Positions 1 to 9,099 of a DNA stretch of 53,721 bases are shown one piece after another (positions within the stretch are counted from its first letter, which is position 1; the number at the start of each line of letters is the position of its first letter). The translations under genes were made by a program, and so were the position numbers. Origin of the DNA: Kushneria aurantia DSM 21353 (GTDB lineage Bacteria > Pseudomonadota > Gammaproteobacteria > Pseudomonadales > Halomonadaceae); the NCBI RefSeq assembly GCF_000382245.1, contig NZ_KB907886.1, positions 1 through 53,721 of the forward strand. The letters are read 5' to 3'. Under the pieces are notes generated by a model, which worked only from the letters and a program-made list of their open reading frames with translations, ran no database searches and was not told the origin of the DNA.

Positions 1-233
1 CCGCGGCTGGAGAACACGCCGTTGGCATAGCCGTAGATCAACAGCGACAACAGCAGTGACGGGTGATAGGCTGCGCTGCCGCGCCCGCCATAGGCGCTCA
101 CCATCGCGCGCAGATCGAGGCCGTCGACGACCTCGACGATGAAGCGCGCCAGATGATCCTGAGGCAACCACTCATCAACGGATGGCGGAAGCAGATAGGG
201 CGTGTGGCGATCGACAGGGCGGAAGTGGCTCAT
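1..233 (-). mobile_element. IS1182-family transposase, N-terminal part (cut by window edge)
   Basis: The reverse strand opens at an ATG at 233 and stays open to the window edge, giving 77 residues beginning MSHFRPVDRHTPYLLPPS. The segment with DEWLPQDHLARFI, a following VDGLD and then YHPSLLLSLLIYGYANG is the typical N-terminal region of IS1182/IS5-like DDE transposases (DUF772). This region precedes the catalytic domain, which lies outside the window, so intactness cannot be judged. I could not locate the terminal inverted repeat with confidence; it should lie between 234 and about 340. Confidence 0.8.
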
Positions 234-378
234 GGCGGATCCGGGATCAGATGGATGTCGGTATTATCTCATGCCCGGCGTGGAAAGTCCGACAGGCTGC
301 TAGAGCCCCACAGGGTATACTGTCGTGTGACGATTTCGAGCTATGCTGTTCGAATTCGCTCAACATTCCGGATTTATC

Positions 379-1248
379 ATGAGATCTGCACTACCGCCTT
401 TCGCCGCTCTCGAGACCTTCCTGGCCGTTGCCCGTAGCGGCGGAGTACGGGCAGCGGCACGGCGGCTCAACGTGACCGACTCCGCTGTCAGTCACCAGCT
501 GCGCAAGCTGGAGGATCATCTGGGTACGCCACTGGTAGAGCGTCACGGCCGCGGTATCAAATTGACGGCGACCGGGCAGCGCTACGCCGACCAGCTGGCG
601 GCACCACTGGCCGAGATCGCCGGCCTGACCGAGCGCCTTTTCGGTACCCCGGCGGACACTGGCGTCACCCTGACCGTGGGGCCGGTGGTCGCCTCGCTAG
701 GGTTGATTCCTTACGTGGCGAAGCTCGAAAACGACAACCCGGGCCTGATGCTGCAGCTGGTTACCACGGCTCGCCCACTGAACCTCGATGCCATGGGCAT
801 CGACCTGGCGCTGCGCTACGAGCGTTGTCCGGCGACGTCAGACGACCCGCTTTCCTTTCCCGAATACGCCTTTCCGGTCTGCACGCCCGAGCTGGCCCGC
901 GAAGGCGCCGAACAGGCACTTGCGAAGCGCCGCCTGCTGAACGGCGCGCACAGCGACGACTGGCAGCGCTGGGCGACGGCGGCCGAACGCGATCTCCCTG
1001 CCACCCAACGGGAGATGCGTCTGGATACCACCGAAATGGTGATGAACGCTGCGCTCAGAGGTATAGGCATCACCATCGGTCGCACGCCGCTGGTCAACGA
1101 CGCGCTGCTCAGCGGACAGCTGGTCGCTCCCTTTGGCACCGCCACACCGGGAGAAGGCAGTTATCGTATTGTCACCTCGTCACGCCGCCCGGATGCCGCT
1201 GCACAGGCTGTCATGAGTTGGCTCGGCGGCCTGCTCGGAAGGCCATGA
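379..1248 (+). CDS. LysR-family transcriptional regulator (GcvA-like)
   Basis: A 289-residue protein of normal LysR length. Residues about 6-65 form the N-terminal winged helix-turn-helix, with ARRLNVTDSAVSHQLRKLE as the recognition region; the rest is a periplasmic-binding-like effector domain. The PPFAALETFLAVARSGG opening matches the GcvA/AmpR-like subgroup, and this supports the ATG at 379 over an upstream in-frame ATG at 343. No divergent partner remains, because the upstream neighbour is the transposase fragment. The target and effector are therefore unknown, and the insertion may have separated the regulator from its original target. Confidence 0.85.
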   Translation: MRSALPPFAALETFLAVARSGGVRAAARRLNVTDSAVSHQLRKLEDHLGTPLVERHGRGIKLTATGQRYADQLAAPLAEIAGLTERLFGTPADTGVTLTVGPVVASLGLIPYVAKLENDNPGLMLQLVTTARPLNLDAMGIDLALRYERCPATSDDPLSFPEYAFPVCTPELAREGAEQALAKRRLLNGAHSDDWQRWATAAERDLPATQREMRLDTTEMVMNAALRGIGITIGRTPLVNDALLSGQLVAPFGTATPGEGSYRIVTSSRRPDAAAQAVMSWLGGLLGRP

Positions 1249-1311
1249 GTCTGTTGGCGTCCAAAGGGTGTTCGTCATGGAGGGCCAATACAAAAAATAT
1301 TCCCCTCCCCT

Positions 1312-1340
1312 CTTGAAAGCCGGCGCACCGCCACTATTTA
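1312..1340 (+). promoter_or_regulatory. Putative sigma-32 (heat-shock) promoter of hsp20
   Basis: CTTGAAA at 1312-1318 matches the -35 consensus of RpoH promoters exactly. After a 12-base spacer comes CCACTATTTA at 1331-1340, which resembles the -10 consensus CCCCATNTA. The position, about 105 bases before the Hsp20 start codon, and the nature of the gene support the call. Transcription would start near 1347 and leave a leader of roughly 100 bases. Confidence 0.65.
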
Positions 1341-1346
1341 ACATAA

Positions 1347-1448
1347 TGTCAATGGACGGGCTCACCGAGCTGCCCTGAATGGCCGCATTCGCTGATTTTC
1401 AGGTTTGCGAGTAATTACTGACTTTGCTGTCTATCAGGAGGTTGTATG
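1347..1448 (+). ncRNA. ROSE-like RNA thermometer in the hsp20 leader
   Basis: The leader ends in a short hairpin that hides the ribosome binding site. UUGCU at 1424-1428 faces AGGAG at 1436-1440: U1428-A1436, C1427-G1437, a G1426/G1438 mismatch, U1425-A1439 and U1424-G1440, closed by G1429-C1435 over a five-base loop. This UUGCU opposite AGGA with an internal G-G pair is the hallmark of ROSE thermometers in ibpA-type leaders. The pairing is seen in sequence; thermosensing is inferred from the family. Confidence 0.6.
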
Positions 1449-1946
1449 AACACCATGACCCTGTCACCGCTCTTTCGCCGCAGCATCGGCTTCGACCGTC
1501 TGAACGATCTGTTCGAGCAGTCGCTGCACAGCGATGCTCCCGGCTATCCGCCCTACAACGTCGAGAAGCACGGCGACAACGACTACCGCATCGCAGTAGC
1601 CGCCGCCGGTTTCAGCGAGCAGGAGCTCGACGTCAACGTCGAAAATCGGCTACTGACCATTACCGGCACGCGCGAAGAGAGCGCCGATGCCGAGACGTCG
1701 ATCACCTGGCTGCACCGTGGCATCGCACGGCGTCCCTTCCGCCTGTCGTTTCGCCTCGACGAAAACATCGAGATCCGCGGCGCACGGCTGGAAAACGGCC
1801 TGCTGATGGTCGATCTGCAGCGCGTGGTGCCCGAACAGCAGCGCGCCCGTCGCATTCCCATCAACGGGGACGCGGCGATTGATGACCACAGTGCCGTCAA
1901 CGCCGGTGAAAGCCTCGATACCGAACGCGAGCGCGTCAGCGTCTGA
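1446..1946 (+). CDS. ibpA: Hsp20/IbpA-family small heat-shock protein
   Basis: A cytoplasmic holdase chaperone of 166 residues that would bind unfolding proteins during heat or osmotic stress. The alpha-crystallin domain spans about residues 35-125, starting at YPPYNVEKHGDNDYRIAVA as in IbpA. It includes ENRLLTITG and the strand ending ENGLLMVDLQR; a basic RRIPING segment follows where IbpA proteins carry their C-terminal IxI-type tail. The ATG at 1446 has a strong AGGAGG site at 1436-1441. Control is likely by the sigma-32-like promoter and the RNA thermometer just upstream. The symbol is assigned by family resemblance. Confidence 0.9.
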   Translation: MNTMTLSPLFRRSIGFDRLNDLFEQSLHSDAPGYPPYNVEKHGDNDYRIAVAAAGFSEQELDVNVENRLLTITGTREESADAETSITWLHRGIARRPFRLSFRLDENIEIRGARLENGLLMVDLQRVVPEQQRARRIPINGDAAIDDHSAVNAGESLDTERERVSV

Positions 1947-1973
1947 TCGATCCCGCTTCGCCGCGACCTTCGA

Positions 1974-1996
1974 CCCCGCCCATGTGGCGGGGTTTT
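1974..1996 (+). terminator. Rho-independent terminator after hsp20
   Basis: CCCCGCC at 1974-1980 pairs perfectly with GGCGGGG at 1986-1992 across a five-base loop, followed by TTTT. It lies 28 bases after the Hsp20 stop codon and before the convergent permease gene. Confidence 0.85.
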
Positions 1997-2039
1997 CATT
2001 GCGGCCATGGCGCTGACCGGGCTTGAGCTTGGGCTTGCT

Positions 2040-3428
2040 CTAAACCACCGAATACACCAGCCAGCACAGCGCGAAGGCCATCAGCGAGATGCCGGTGGAG
2101 ATGATCGTCCACGTCTTGAGCATGGTACTGGTCTCCACGTTCAGAAAGCGCCCCACCAGCCAGAAGCCCGAGTCGTTGACGTGGGAGTAGCCGATGGCCC
2201 CGGCGCCGATGGCGACCACGATCGCCGCATTCTGAATGGCGTCGATATCGGCACCGATCACTGCCGGGGCCATCAGGCTGGCGGCGGTGGTGCCCGCCAC
2301 GGTGGCCGAGCCCTGGGCGATGCGCAGCGCCGCGGCAATCACGTAGCCCGCCACCAGCAGCGGCATGCCCAGCGCGTCGAGGCTGGCGGCCAGCGCATCG
2401 CCAATGCCACTAGCGATCAGCACGCCGCCGAACATCCCGCCGGCACCGGTAATCAGAATGATGCTGCAGACCGGCGCCAGCGCCTTGTCGATCACGTCGT
2501 TGATATTGTCCATCGCCTCGCTGCCGGCACCGCGCAGCAGCAGCAGATAGATCGCCACGCAGGTGCTGATCAGCATCGCGATCGGCGTCTGGCCGATCAG
2601 CATCAAAAGCTGCAGCAGCAGGTTGCCCTCCGGCAGTACGCCGGTTTCGATCAGGGTCGACAGCCCGGTGTGGATGAAGATCAGCACCAGCGGCAGCAGC
2701 AATACCAGCATCACGGTGCCAAACGCCGGCAGGCTGTCGCGCTCGTCGGCGCTGTCGTTGCCCATCAGATCCGGCACGTCATGGAAGGGCTGACGCTTCG
2801 AGACCAGCATGGCCAGGTGATACCCCGCCACATACCAGGTGGGCAGCCCCACGACCAGCGCCAGCAATAGCACCAGGCCGACATCAGCTTCGAGAAATAC
2901 CGCCGCCGCCACCGGACCGGGGTGCGGCGGCACCAGCGCATGCATCATCAAAAAGGCACCGCTGGCGGCCATACCCAGCGTCAGCAGCGACATCCGCAGC
3001 TCCCGCGCCAGCGAGTAGATGATCGGCAGCATGACCACGAAAGCGGCGTCGAGAAAAATCGGAAAACCGAACAGCAGACAGGCCACCGCCAGCCCGAAGG
3101 TGGCGCGCTCGCGGCCGAACCGCTCGATCAGCGTGTCGGAGAGCACGCGTGCCCCACCGGTGACCGCCACGACGCGGCCCAGCACCGCACCGAAGCCGAT
3201 CAACAGCGCCACGCTACCCAGCGTGGAGCCAAAGGCGTCGAGCAGCGTGGAGAGCAGTTCGGACACCGGAATGGGCGTTGCCAGCGCGGTGAAGAGACTG
3301 ACGATCACCAGTGCAAAGAAGGGGTGCAGCCTGATTTTGATAATCAGCAGCAGCAACGCGGCGATCGCTATCGCCGAAATAGTCAGCAAAATGGGCGTCG
3401 ACAGCGACGCCTGAGCGGCTTCTTCCAT
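2040..3428 (-). CDS. GntP-family gluconate:H+ symporter
   Basis: A 462-residue polytopic inner-membrane protein with about 12-14 hydrophobic segments and the usual length of the GntP family, which imports gluconate and related sugar acids with protons. Family-like stretches include PVAAAVFLEADVGLVLL and GVLIASGIGDALAASLDALG. The ATG at 3428 is preceded by GGAGATCACACC. The gene is divergent from a LysR regulator at 3686, which probably controls it. The substrate could be gluconate, another aldonate, or a hydroxy acid; no catabolic enzymes are adjacent to decide this. Confidence 0.88.
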   Translation of the reverse strand: MEEAAQASLSTPILLTISAIAIAALLLLIIKIRLHPFFALVIVSLFTALATPIPVSELLSTLLDAFGSTLGSVALLIGFGAVLGRVVAVTGGARVLSDTLIERFGRERATFGLAVACLLFGFPIFLDAAFVVMLPIIYSLARELRMSLLTLGMAASGAFLMMHALVPPHPGPVAAAVFLEADVGLVLLLALVVGLPTWYVAGYHLAMLVSKRQPFHDVPDLMGNDSADERDSLPAFGTVMLVLLLPLVLIFIHTGLSTLIETGVLPEGNLLLQLLMLIGQTPIAMLISTCVAIYLLLLRGAGSEAMDNINDVIDKALAPVCSIILITGAGGMFGGVLIASGIGDALAASLDALGMPLLVAGYVIAAALRIAQGSATVAGTTAASLMAPAVIGADIDAIQNAAIVVAIGAGAIGYSHVNDSGFWLVGRFLNVETSTMLKTWTIISTGISLMAFALCWLVYSVV

Positions 3429-3590
3429 GGTGTGATCTCCGAAAGCCGTGACGGCGCCAGCGTTGCGCGCACGGCTACAGCCAAAAACGAGCCAATTCGA
3501 TGGCCCAACAGCACAAGGCCGGACAACCCTGAGTCGGCGCTATACACCATTGGTCCAGGGGCGCTACTGCGGGCTGTTGGCCATCATGCC

Positions 3591-3602
3591 CATAACGTTA
3601 TG
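3591..3602. promoter_or_regulatory. Palindrome in the gntP/lysR divergent promoter region
   Basis: CATAACGTTATG is a perfect 12-base palindrome midway in the 257-base divergent intergenic region. The segment from here to 3660 is AT-rich and holds further imperfect TTAT/ATAA half-sites. This is a reasonable binding site for the LysR protein encoded at 3686, but assignment is by position only. Confidence 0.4.
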
Positions 3603-3685
3603 CTCGATATAAGAAGCCATACCACTATCGATAACCATATTGATTAATAACAATTCGGGTATTCATTGAGCGGAGCACTTGCCTC

Positions 3686-4642
3686 ATGGGCGATCTAACC
3701 CAGGACTGGTTTATCCGGTCACGACTAAAGTTGCGTCACCTGCAGCTGTTTGCCGAGCTGGACGAGCACCATAGCCTGCACCGCGCCGCCGAACGGCTGG
3801 GCATCAGCCAGCCGGCCGCCTCGCGGCTGCTGGGCGAACTGGAGACGCGACTGGGCGCCAACCTCTTTCATCGTCAGGGTCGCGGGCTACGCCCCAATGC
3901 GCTGGGCGAGCTGATGATCCGGCGCGCTCACGCGGTGCTCGACGAGCTGCAGATGGCCGGCGAGGAGTTCAACGCCGTGCGCTCCGGCCACGCCGGGCTG
4001 GTGCGGGTGGGCACGGTCATGGAACCGGCGGTGTCGCTGCTGACCCGTGCGCTGGAGCGCATCCAGGCGGAGCGACCGGGGTTGCAGGTCACGGTGCAGG
4101 TGGATGTCAGCCGGGCACTGGTCAGCGCGCTGCTGGAGGGGCATTACGATTTCGTTATCGCCCGCATTCCGGCCGGCTTCTCCGGCGAGCACTTCGTGTT
4201 CGAGGAGATCGAGGAGGAGGCGATCTCCTTTGTCATCCATCGCGATCATCCGCTCTATGGCGATACGCCGCCCGGTCTGGAGGCGCTGACCGACTGGCCC
4301 TGGGTGATCCAGCCGCAGGGCACCCTGATGCGCCAGCGCATCGAGGAGCTGGTACGCCATCGGGGCCTGGGCATGCCGGCCTCGACCGTTGACAGCGCCG
4401 ACCCGGCGGTCGCCCTGGCGCTGGTCGAAACCGGCAGTTTCGTGACCGTACTGACCCGTCGCGTCGCCACGCTGTTATGCGACCCGGCACGCTTTGCAGT
4501 GATCAATACCGGTGGACGGCTGAGCGTGCAGCCCTATGGCTTGATCAGCCTGCGCCGCCAGCAGCTGCCACCCGGCGTGGCCGCCATGATGCGCGTGCTG
4601 CGGGAACTGGCTGCAGAGGGTGACGGTGCATCCCGGCGCTGA
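3686..4642 (+). CDS. LysR-family regulator divergent from the GntP permease
   Basis: A 318-residue regulator. The winged helix-turn-helix is at about residues 15-75, with AERLGISQPAASRLLGELE as the helix-turn-helix. The C-terminal effector domain begins near residue 98 (GLVRVGTVMEPAVSLL). The N-terminal RSRLKLRHLQLFAELDEHHSLHRAA is typical of the GbpR/CbbR-like group that controls sugar or sugar-acid uptake. Divergent placement next to the GntP permease makes that gene the obvious target, with a sugar acid as effector. Confidence 0.88.
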   Translation: MGDLTQDWFIRSRLKLRHLQLFAELDEHHSLHRAAERLGISQPAASRLLGELETRLGANLFHRQGRGLRPNALGELMIRRAHAVLDELQMAGEEFNAVRSGHAGLVRVGTVMEPAVSLLTRALERIQAERPGLQVTVQVDVSRALVSALLEGHYDFVIARIPAGFSGEHFVFEEIEEEAISFVIHRDHPLYGDTPPGLEALTDWPWVIQPQGTLMRQRIEELVRHRGLGMPASTVDSADPAVALALVETGSFVTVLTRRVATLLCDPARFAVINTGGRLSVQPYGLISLRRQQLPPGVAAMMRVLRELAAEGDGASRR

Positions 4643-4690
4643 ACGCGCTATCCTGGGGGCCTCTCTCAGGTTCGCTCGAATGGAGCCCCC

Positions 4691-5896
4691 ATGACCCGAC
4701 TCGCCCGCCGGCTGGCGCAGATTCAGCCCTCCGCTTCGATTGCCATCACGCGGCGCGCCGCCGAGATGCGTCGTGAAGGGATAGACGTTATCGCCCTGTC
4801 GCAGGGCGAGCCCGATTTCGACACTCCCGACCATATCGCCCGCGCCGGCAAGCGCGCCATCGACGAGGGGCAGACCCGCTACACCGACGTCGACGGCACG
4901 CCCGAGCTCAAGCGGGCCATCGTCGCACGCTTCGAGCAGGCCCACGGCCTGCACTACGCCAGCGACCAGATTTCGGTAGGCACCGGCGGCAAGCAGGTGA
5001 TCTTCAACGCCATGCTGGCGCTGATCGACCCCGCTGACGAGGTGATCATCCCCGCCCCCTACTGGGTCTCCTACCCGGACATGGTGCGCCTGGCCGGCGG
5101 TGAACCGGTCTGTCTGCCCTGCCCCGAGTCGCAGGGCTTTCGCCTCACCCCCGAACAGCTCGAAGCGGCCATCACCGAACGTACCCGGCTGCTGGTACTC
5201 AATTCGCCCGGCAACCCCAGCGGCGCCGGCTACAGCCGCGACGAACTGATCGCGCTGGGCGAAGTGTTGAAGCGCCACGAGCAGGTGTTCGTGCTGTGCG
5301 ACGATATCTACGCGCCGATCACCTTCGACGACTGGCAGTTTCACTCGCTGGCTGCGGTGGTGCCCGAGCTTGTGGAACGCACCCTGACCGTCAACGGCGT
5401 CTCCAAGGGCTACGCCATGACCGGCTGGCGTATCGGCTACGGCGGTGGCCCGCGCGATCTGATCCGCGCCATGGCGACCCTGCAGGGCCAGATCACCACC
5501 AATCCCAGCGCCATCTCGCAGGCCGCCGCGGTGGAGGCACTGAGCGGCCCTCACGACTTCCTGGAGGAGCGTAACGCGGTCTTTCGTCAGCGCCGTGATC
5601 TCTGCGCCAAAGCGATCAACGCCATCGACGGCCTGTCCTGTCGCCTGCCGGAAGGCGCCTTTTATCTGTTTATCGGCTGCGACGGCGTCATCGGTCGGCG
5701 CACCCCTCAGGGCGAAACGCTGGAGAGCGACGCGGATGTCGCCGGCTATCTGCTGGAGGCCGCGCACGTCGCCGTGGTGCCGGGTAGCGCCTTCGGCCTG
5801 TCGCCCTTCTTTCGCATCTCCTTTGCCGCCGATACCGAGCTGCTCGGCGAGGCCTGCGAGCGTATTACGCTGGCGCTGTCGAAACTCGAAGGTTAG
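4691..5896 (+). CDS. Class I pyridoxal-phosphate aminotransferase (aspartate aminotransferase-like)
   Basis: A 401-residue fold-type I aminotransferase that would move an amino group between an amino acid and a 2-oxo acid. Lys239 in NGVSKGYAMTGWR is the PLP lysine; Asn175 (NSPGNPSG), Asp204 and Tyr207 contact the cofactor; FRISFA near residue 386 carries the carboxylate-binding arginine. The overall pattern (LSQGEPDFDTPDHI, YTDVDGTPELKRAI) is that of subgroup Ib aspartate/aromatic aminotransferases. The ATG at 4691 has GGAG upstream. The exact amino-acid substrate is not readable. Confidence 0.9.
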   Translation: MTRLARRLAQIQPSASIAITRRAAEMRREGIDVIALSQGEPDFDTPDHIARAGKRAIDEGQTRYTDVDGTPELKRAIVARFEQAHGLHYASDQISVGTGGKQVIFNAMLALIDPADEVIIPAPYWVSYPDMVRLAGGEPVCLPCPESQGFRLTPEQLEAAITERTRLLVLNSPGNPSGAGYSRDELIALGEVLKRHEQVFVLCDDIYAPITFDDWQFHSLAAVVPELVERTLTVNGVSKGYAMTGWRIGYGGGPRDLIRAMATLQGQITTNPSAISQAAAVEALSGPHDFLEERNAVFRQRRDLCAKAINAIDGLSCRLPEGAFYLFIGCDGVIGRRTPQGETLESDADVAGYLLEAAHVAVVPGSAFGLSPFFRISFAADTELLGEACERITLALSKLEG

Positions 5897-5974
5897 GTCC
5901 GGGCGCCATGGTTTGATCATCAGCCGCAGCTGTCATAATGGCGCCCCTTCATACTGCACCGGTTGTCACTGCGC

Positions 5975-7171
5975 ATGAGTCTCCAGAGCCGCTCCCAACT
6001 GCCGATCGCGATCGCCCTTGCGATGACAGCCGCCATCGGCCCCTTCTCGCTGGATGCCTATCTGCCCGCCTTTCCGGCCATGGCCGCCGATCTCGGCGTG
6101 GGGCTCGATGACATATCGCTGAGCGTGTCGGTCTATATCTTCATCATGTCGCTGGGTCAGCTGGTGGGCGGGCCGCTTTCCGATCAGCTGGGGCGGCAGA
6201 AGGTAGTGTTCGTGGGGCTGGCCCTCTTTGTCATCGCCAGTCTGCTGATCTGGCAGAGCGAGCGACTGGAGACGCTGCTCGCCTTTCGCGCCCTGCAGGC
6301 GTTCGGCGCGGGCTGGGCGCTGGTGGCGGTACCGGCGCTGGTGCGCGACCGGGTGCAGGGCGTCGAGGCGGCACGCCTTTTCAGTCTGATCGGGCTGATC
6401 ATGATGGCCGCTCCCGCCGTCTCCCCCAGCATCGGCGGTGCGCTGCTGGCGATCGGCGGCTGGACCTTCATCTTTTTGTTTCTGGCGCTCTACGCGCTGG
6501 TAGTGATGACAGTGCTGGAGTTGATCATCTTTCGCCCGGCGCGGCGCGGCGAAGGCGCCACAGCAGCCGCGCCGGGGCCACGCATGAGCCTTTTCAAACG
6601 CTACGCCGCGGTGCTCACCACCTACCGGGCGCTGCCCTTTCTGTTCTGGCAGGCGGCGTCGTTTTCAGTGCTGATGATCTTCATCACCCACGCCTCCTTC
6701 ATCTATCAGAGCCACTACGGTGCTTCGGCGCACAGCTTCGGGCTGCTGTTCGGCGCCAACGTGATCATCATGCTGCTGGCCAACTTCATCAACCGTACCC
6801 AACTGGAGCGCTTCGGCTCGCGGCCCATTCTGCGCACGGCCACCATGGTGCAGGCGTTGGGCATTGTGGCGCTGATCGTCATTACCCTGTTCGACGGCGG
6901 GCTGTGGCTCTTCCTGCCGGCGATGATGCTGACCATCGGCATGGGAGGGGCGATTGCGCCCAACAATCAGGCCGCTTTCATCGAATACTTCGGCGTCAAC
7001 AGCGGCACCGCCGCGGCACTGCTGGGCGCCTCCCAGTTCGGTATTGCCGGTATCGCCAGCGCCCTCTCGGCACAGCTGCCTCATGCGGTGCTGCCGATAC
7101 TGCTGGCGATGGCGCTGTGCTCGGCGGTCAGTCTTGCGATGCTGGCGCTGTCGCTGCGCGAGGAGCGATGA
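5975..7171 (+). CDS. Bcr/CflA-family MFS drug or metabolite exporter
   Basis: A 398-residue inner-membrane protein with 12 predicted transmembrane segments. SLDAYLPAFPAMAADL in the first segment and GGPLSDQLGRQKV in loop 2-3 are signatures of Bcr/CflA proton antiporters, which expel bicyclomycin, chloramphenicol, cysteine or siderophore-like compounds. The ATG at 5975 is preferred over an in-frame TTG at 5963. Its stop codon overlaps the start of the FecCD-type permease by 4 bases, so the two are translationally coupled and the exporter shares a transcript with an importer. Confidence 0.87.
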   Translation: MSLQSRSQLPIAIALAMTAAIGPFSLDAYLPAFPAMAADLGVGLDDISLSVSVYIFIMSLGQLVGGPLSDQLGRQKVVFVGLALFVIASLLIWQSERLETLLAFRALQAFGAGWALVAVPALVRDRVQGVEAARLFSLIGLIMMAAPAVSPSIGGALLAIGGWTFIFLFLALYALVVMTVLELIIFRPARRGEGATAAAPGPRMSLFKRYAAVLTTYRALPFLFWQAASFSVLMIFITHASFIYQSHYGASAHSFGLLFGANVIIMLLANFINRTQLERFGSRPILRTATMVQALGIVALIVITLFDGGLWLFLPAMMLTIGMGGAIAPNNQAAFIEYFGVNSGTAAALLGASQFGIAGIASALSAQLPHAVLPILLAMALCSAVSLAMLALSLREER

Positions 7172-8232
7172 CCCCGCTGCGCACGCCCGATACCCGCGCC
7201 CCCCGCGCCGCGAGGCGCACCCTGCTGCTGCCCGTACTGCTCTACGGCACCGGGCTGCTGCTGCTGGCGGCAGCGATCGCGCTGGCGGTATCGATCGGTG
7301 AGATCCGCATCCCCTTCACCACCACCCTGGCGGCGATCGGCAACGCTCTTGGGATCAGTGACGTGCCGCTCGATCGCATTCACGAGAGCATCGTACGCGA
7401 CTACCGCCTGAGCCGTGCGCTGGTGGCCGCCTGCTGTGGTGCGGGGCTGGCGCTGTGTGGCGCCATCCTGCAGGCACTGCTGCGCAATCCGCTGGCCGAA
7501 CCCTATGTACTGGGCATCTCGGCGGGGGCTTCGACCGGCGCGGTAGCGGTGATGGTACTGGGCCTGGGTGGCGGCGCGGTCAGCCTTTCACTGGGCGCCT
7601 TCGTCGGTTCGCTGGGCGCCTTCGCGGCAGTGGTGGCCCTCTCCAGCGGCGCCGCCAGCCGGCCCAACCGGATCATCCTGGCGGGAGTGGCCAGTTCACA
7701 GCTGTTCAACGCCCTCACCGCCTGGATCGTCAGCACCTCGGCAAGCGCCGAGCAGGTGCGCGGTATCATGTTCTGGCTGCTGGGCAATCTTGGCGGGGTG
7801 CGCTGGCCGGAGGTACAGCTGGCGCTGGCGGTGGTAGCGGTCGCCTTCGTGACCTGTCTGGCCTGCGCCCGGGCGCTGGACGCCTTCACCTTCGGTCAGG
7901 ACGCCGCCGCCGCACTGGGCATTCCGGTGCGCGGCGTGCGACTGCTGCTGTTCACCGTCACCGCGCTGCTGACCGCGGCGATGGTCAGCATGGTGGGCGC
8001 CATCGGCTTCGTCGGCCTGGTGATTCCCCACGCCGCGCGGCTGGTGGTAGGCCCCACCCATGTGCGGCTACTGCCCACCGCGCTGCTGACCGGTGCCATC
8101 TTCATGGTGCTGGCGGATCTCGTCTCGCGGCTGGTGGTACCGGGTCAGAGCCTGCCGATCGGCGTGGTCACGGCGCTGGTGGGCGCGCCGGTATTTGCCA
8201 TTATTCTTTACCGCGCGCGACCGCCAATGTAA
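7168..8232 (+). CDS. FecCD/BtuC-type ABC permease
   Basis: A 354-residue inner-membrane permease of the family that imports iron-siderophores, haem or cobalamin. It has about ten transmembrane segments. GAILQALLRNPLAEPYVLGISAGAS near residue 95 and VGAIGFVGLVIPHAARL near residue 275 are diagnostic; only parts of the first are given here as GISAGAS and RNPLAEP. The ATG at 7168 overlaps the stop of the MFS gene. The ATPase follows 29 bases downstream. No binding protein or outer-membrane receptor is adjacent, unlike the usual three- or four-gene arrangement. Confidence 0.92.
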   Translation: MTPLRTPDTRAPRAARRTLLLPVLLYGTGLLLLAAAIALAVSIGEIRIPFTTTLAAIGNALGISDVPLDRIHESIVRDYRLSRALVAACCGAGLALCGAILQALLRNPLAEPYVLGISAGASTGAVAVMVLGLGGGAVSLSLGAFVGSLGAFAAVVALSSGAASRPNRIILAGVASSQLFNALTAWIVSTSASAEQVRGIMFWLLGNLGGVRWPEVQLALAVVAVAFVTCLACARALDAFTFGQDAAAALGIPVRGVRLLLFTVTALLTAAMVSMVGAIGFVGLVIPHAARLVVGPTHVRLLPTALLTGAIFMVLADLVSRLVVPGQSLPIGVVTALVGAPVFAIILYRARPPM

Positions 8233-8261
8233 GCGCTCACCACGTTTTGGAGCCCTTCAAA

Positions 8262-9056
<795 letters not shown>

Positions 9057-9099
9057 AATGCCTTAATGTAGGCCCCCTGTTCATCGACTTCGGAAACCC

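Noticed and set aside
4475-5920. A 481-codon open frame on the reverse strand
   Set aside because: It is antisense to the aminotransferase gene, has no family features, and arises from the GC-rich codon pattern.
6904-8232. Longer version of the FecCD permease starting at 6904
   Set aside because: The first 88 codons are a shadow of the MFS gene; the real start is the ATG at 7168 that overlaps the MFS stop.
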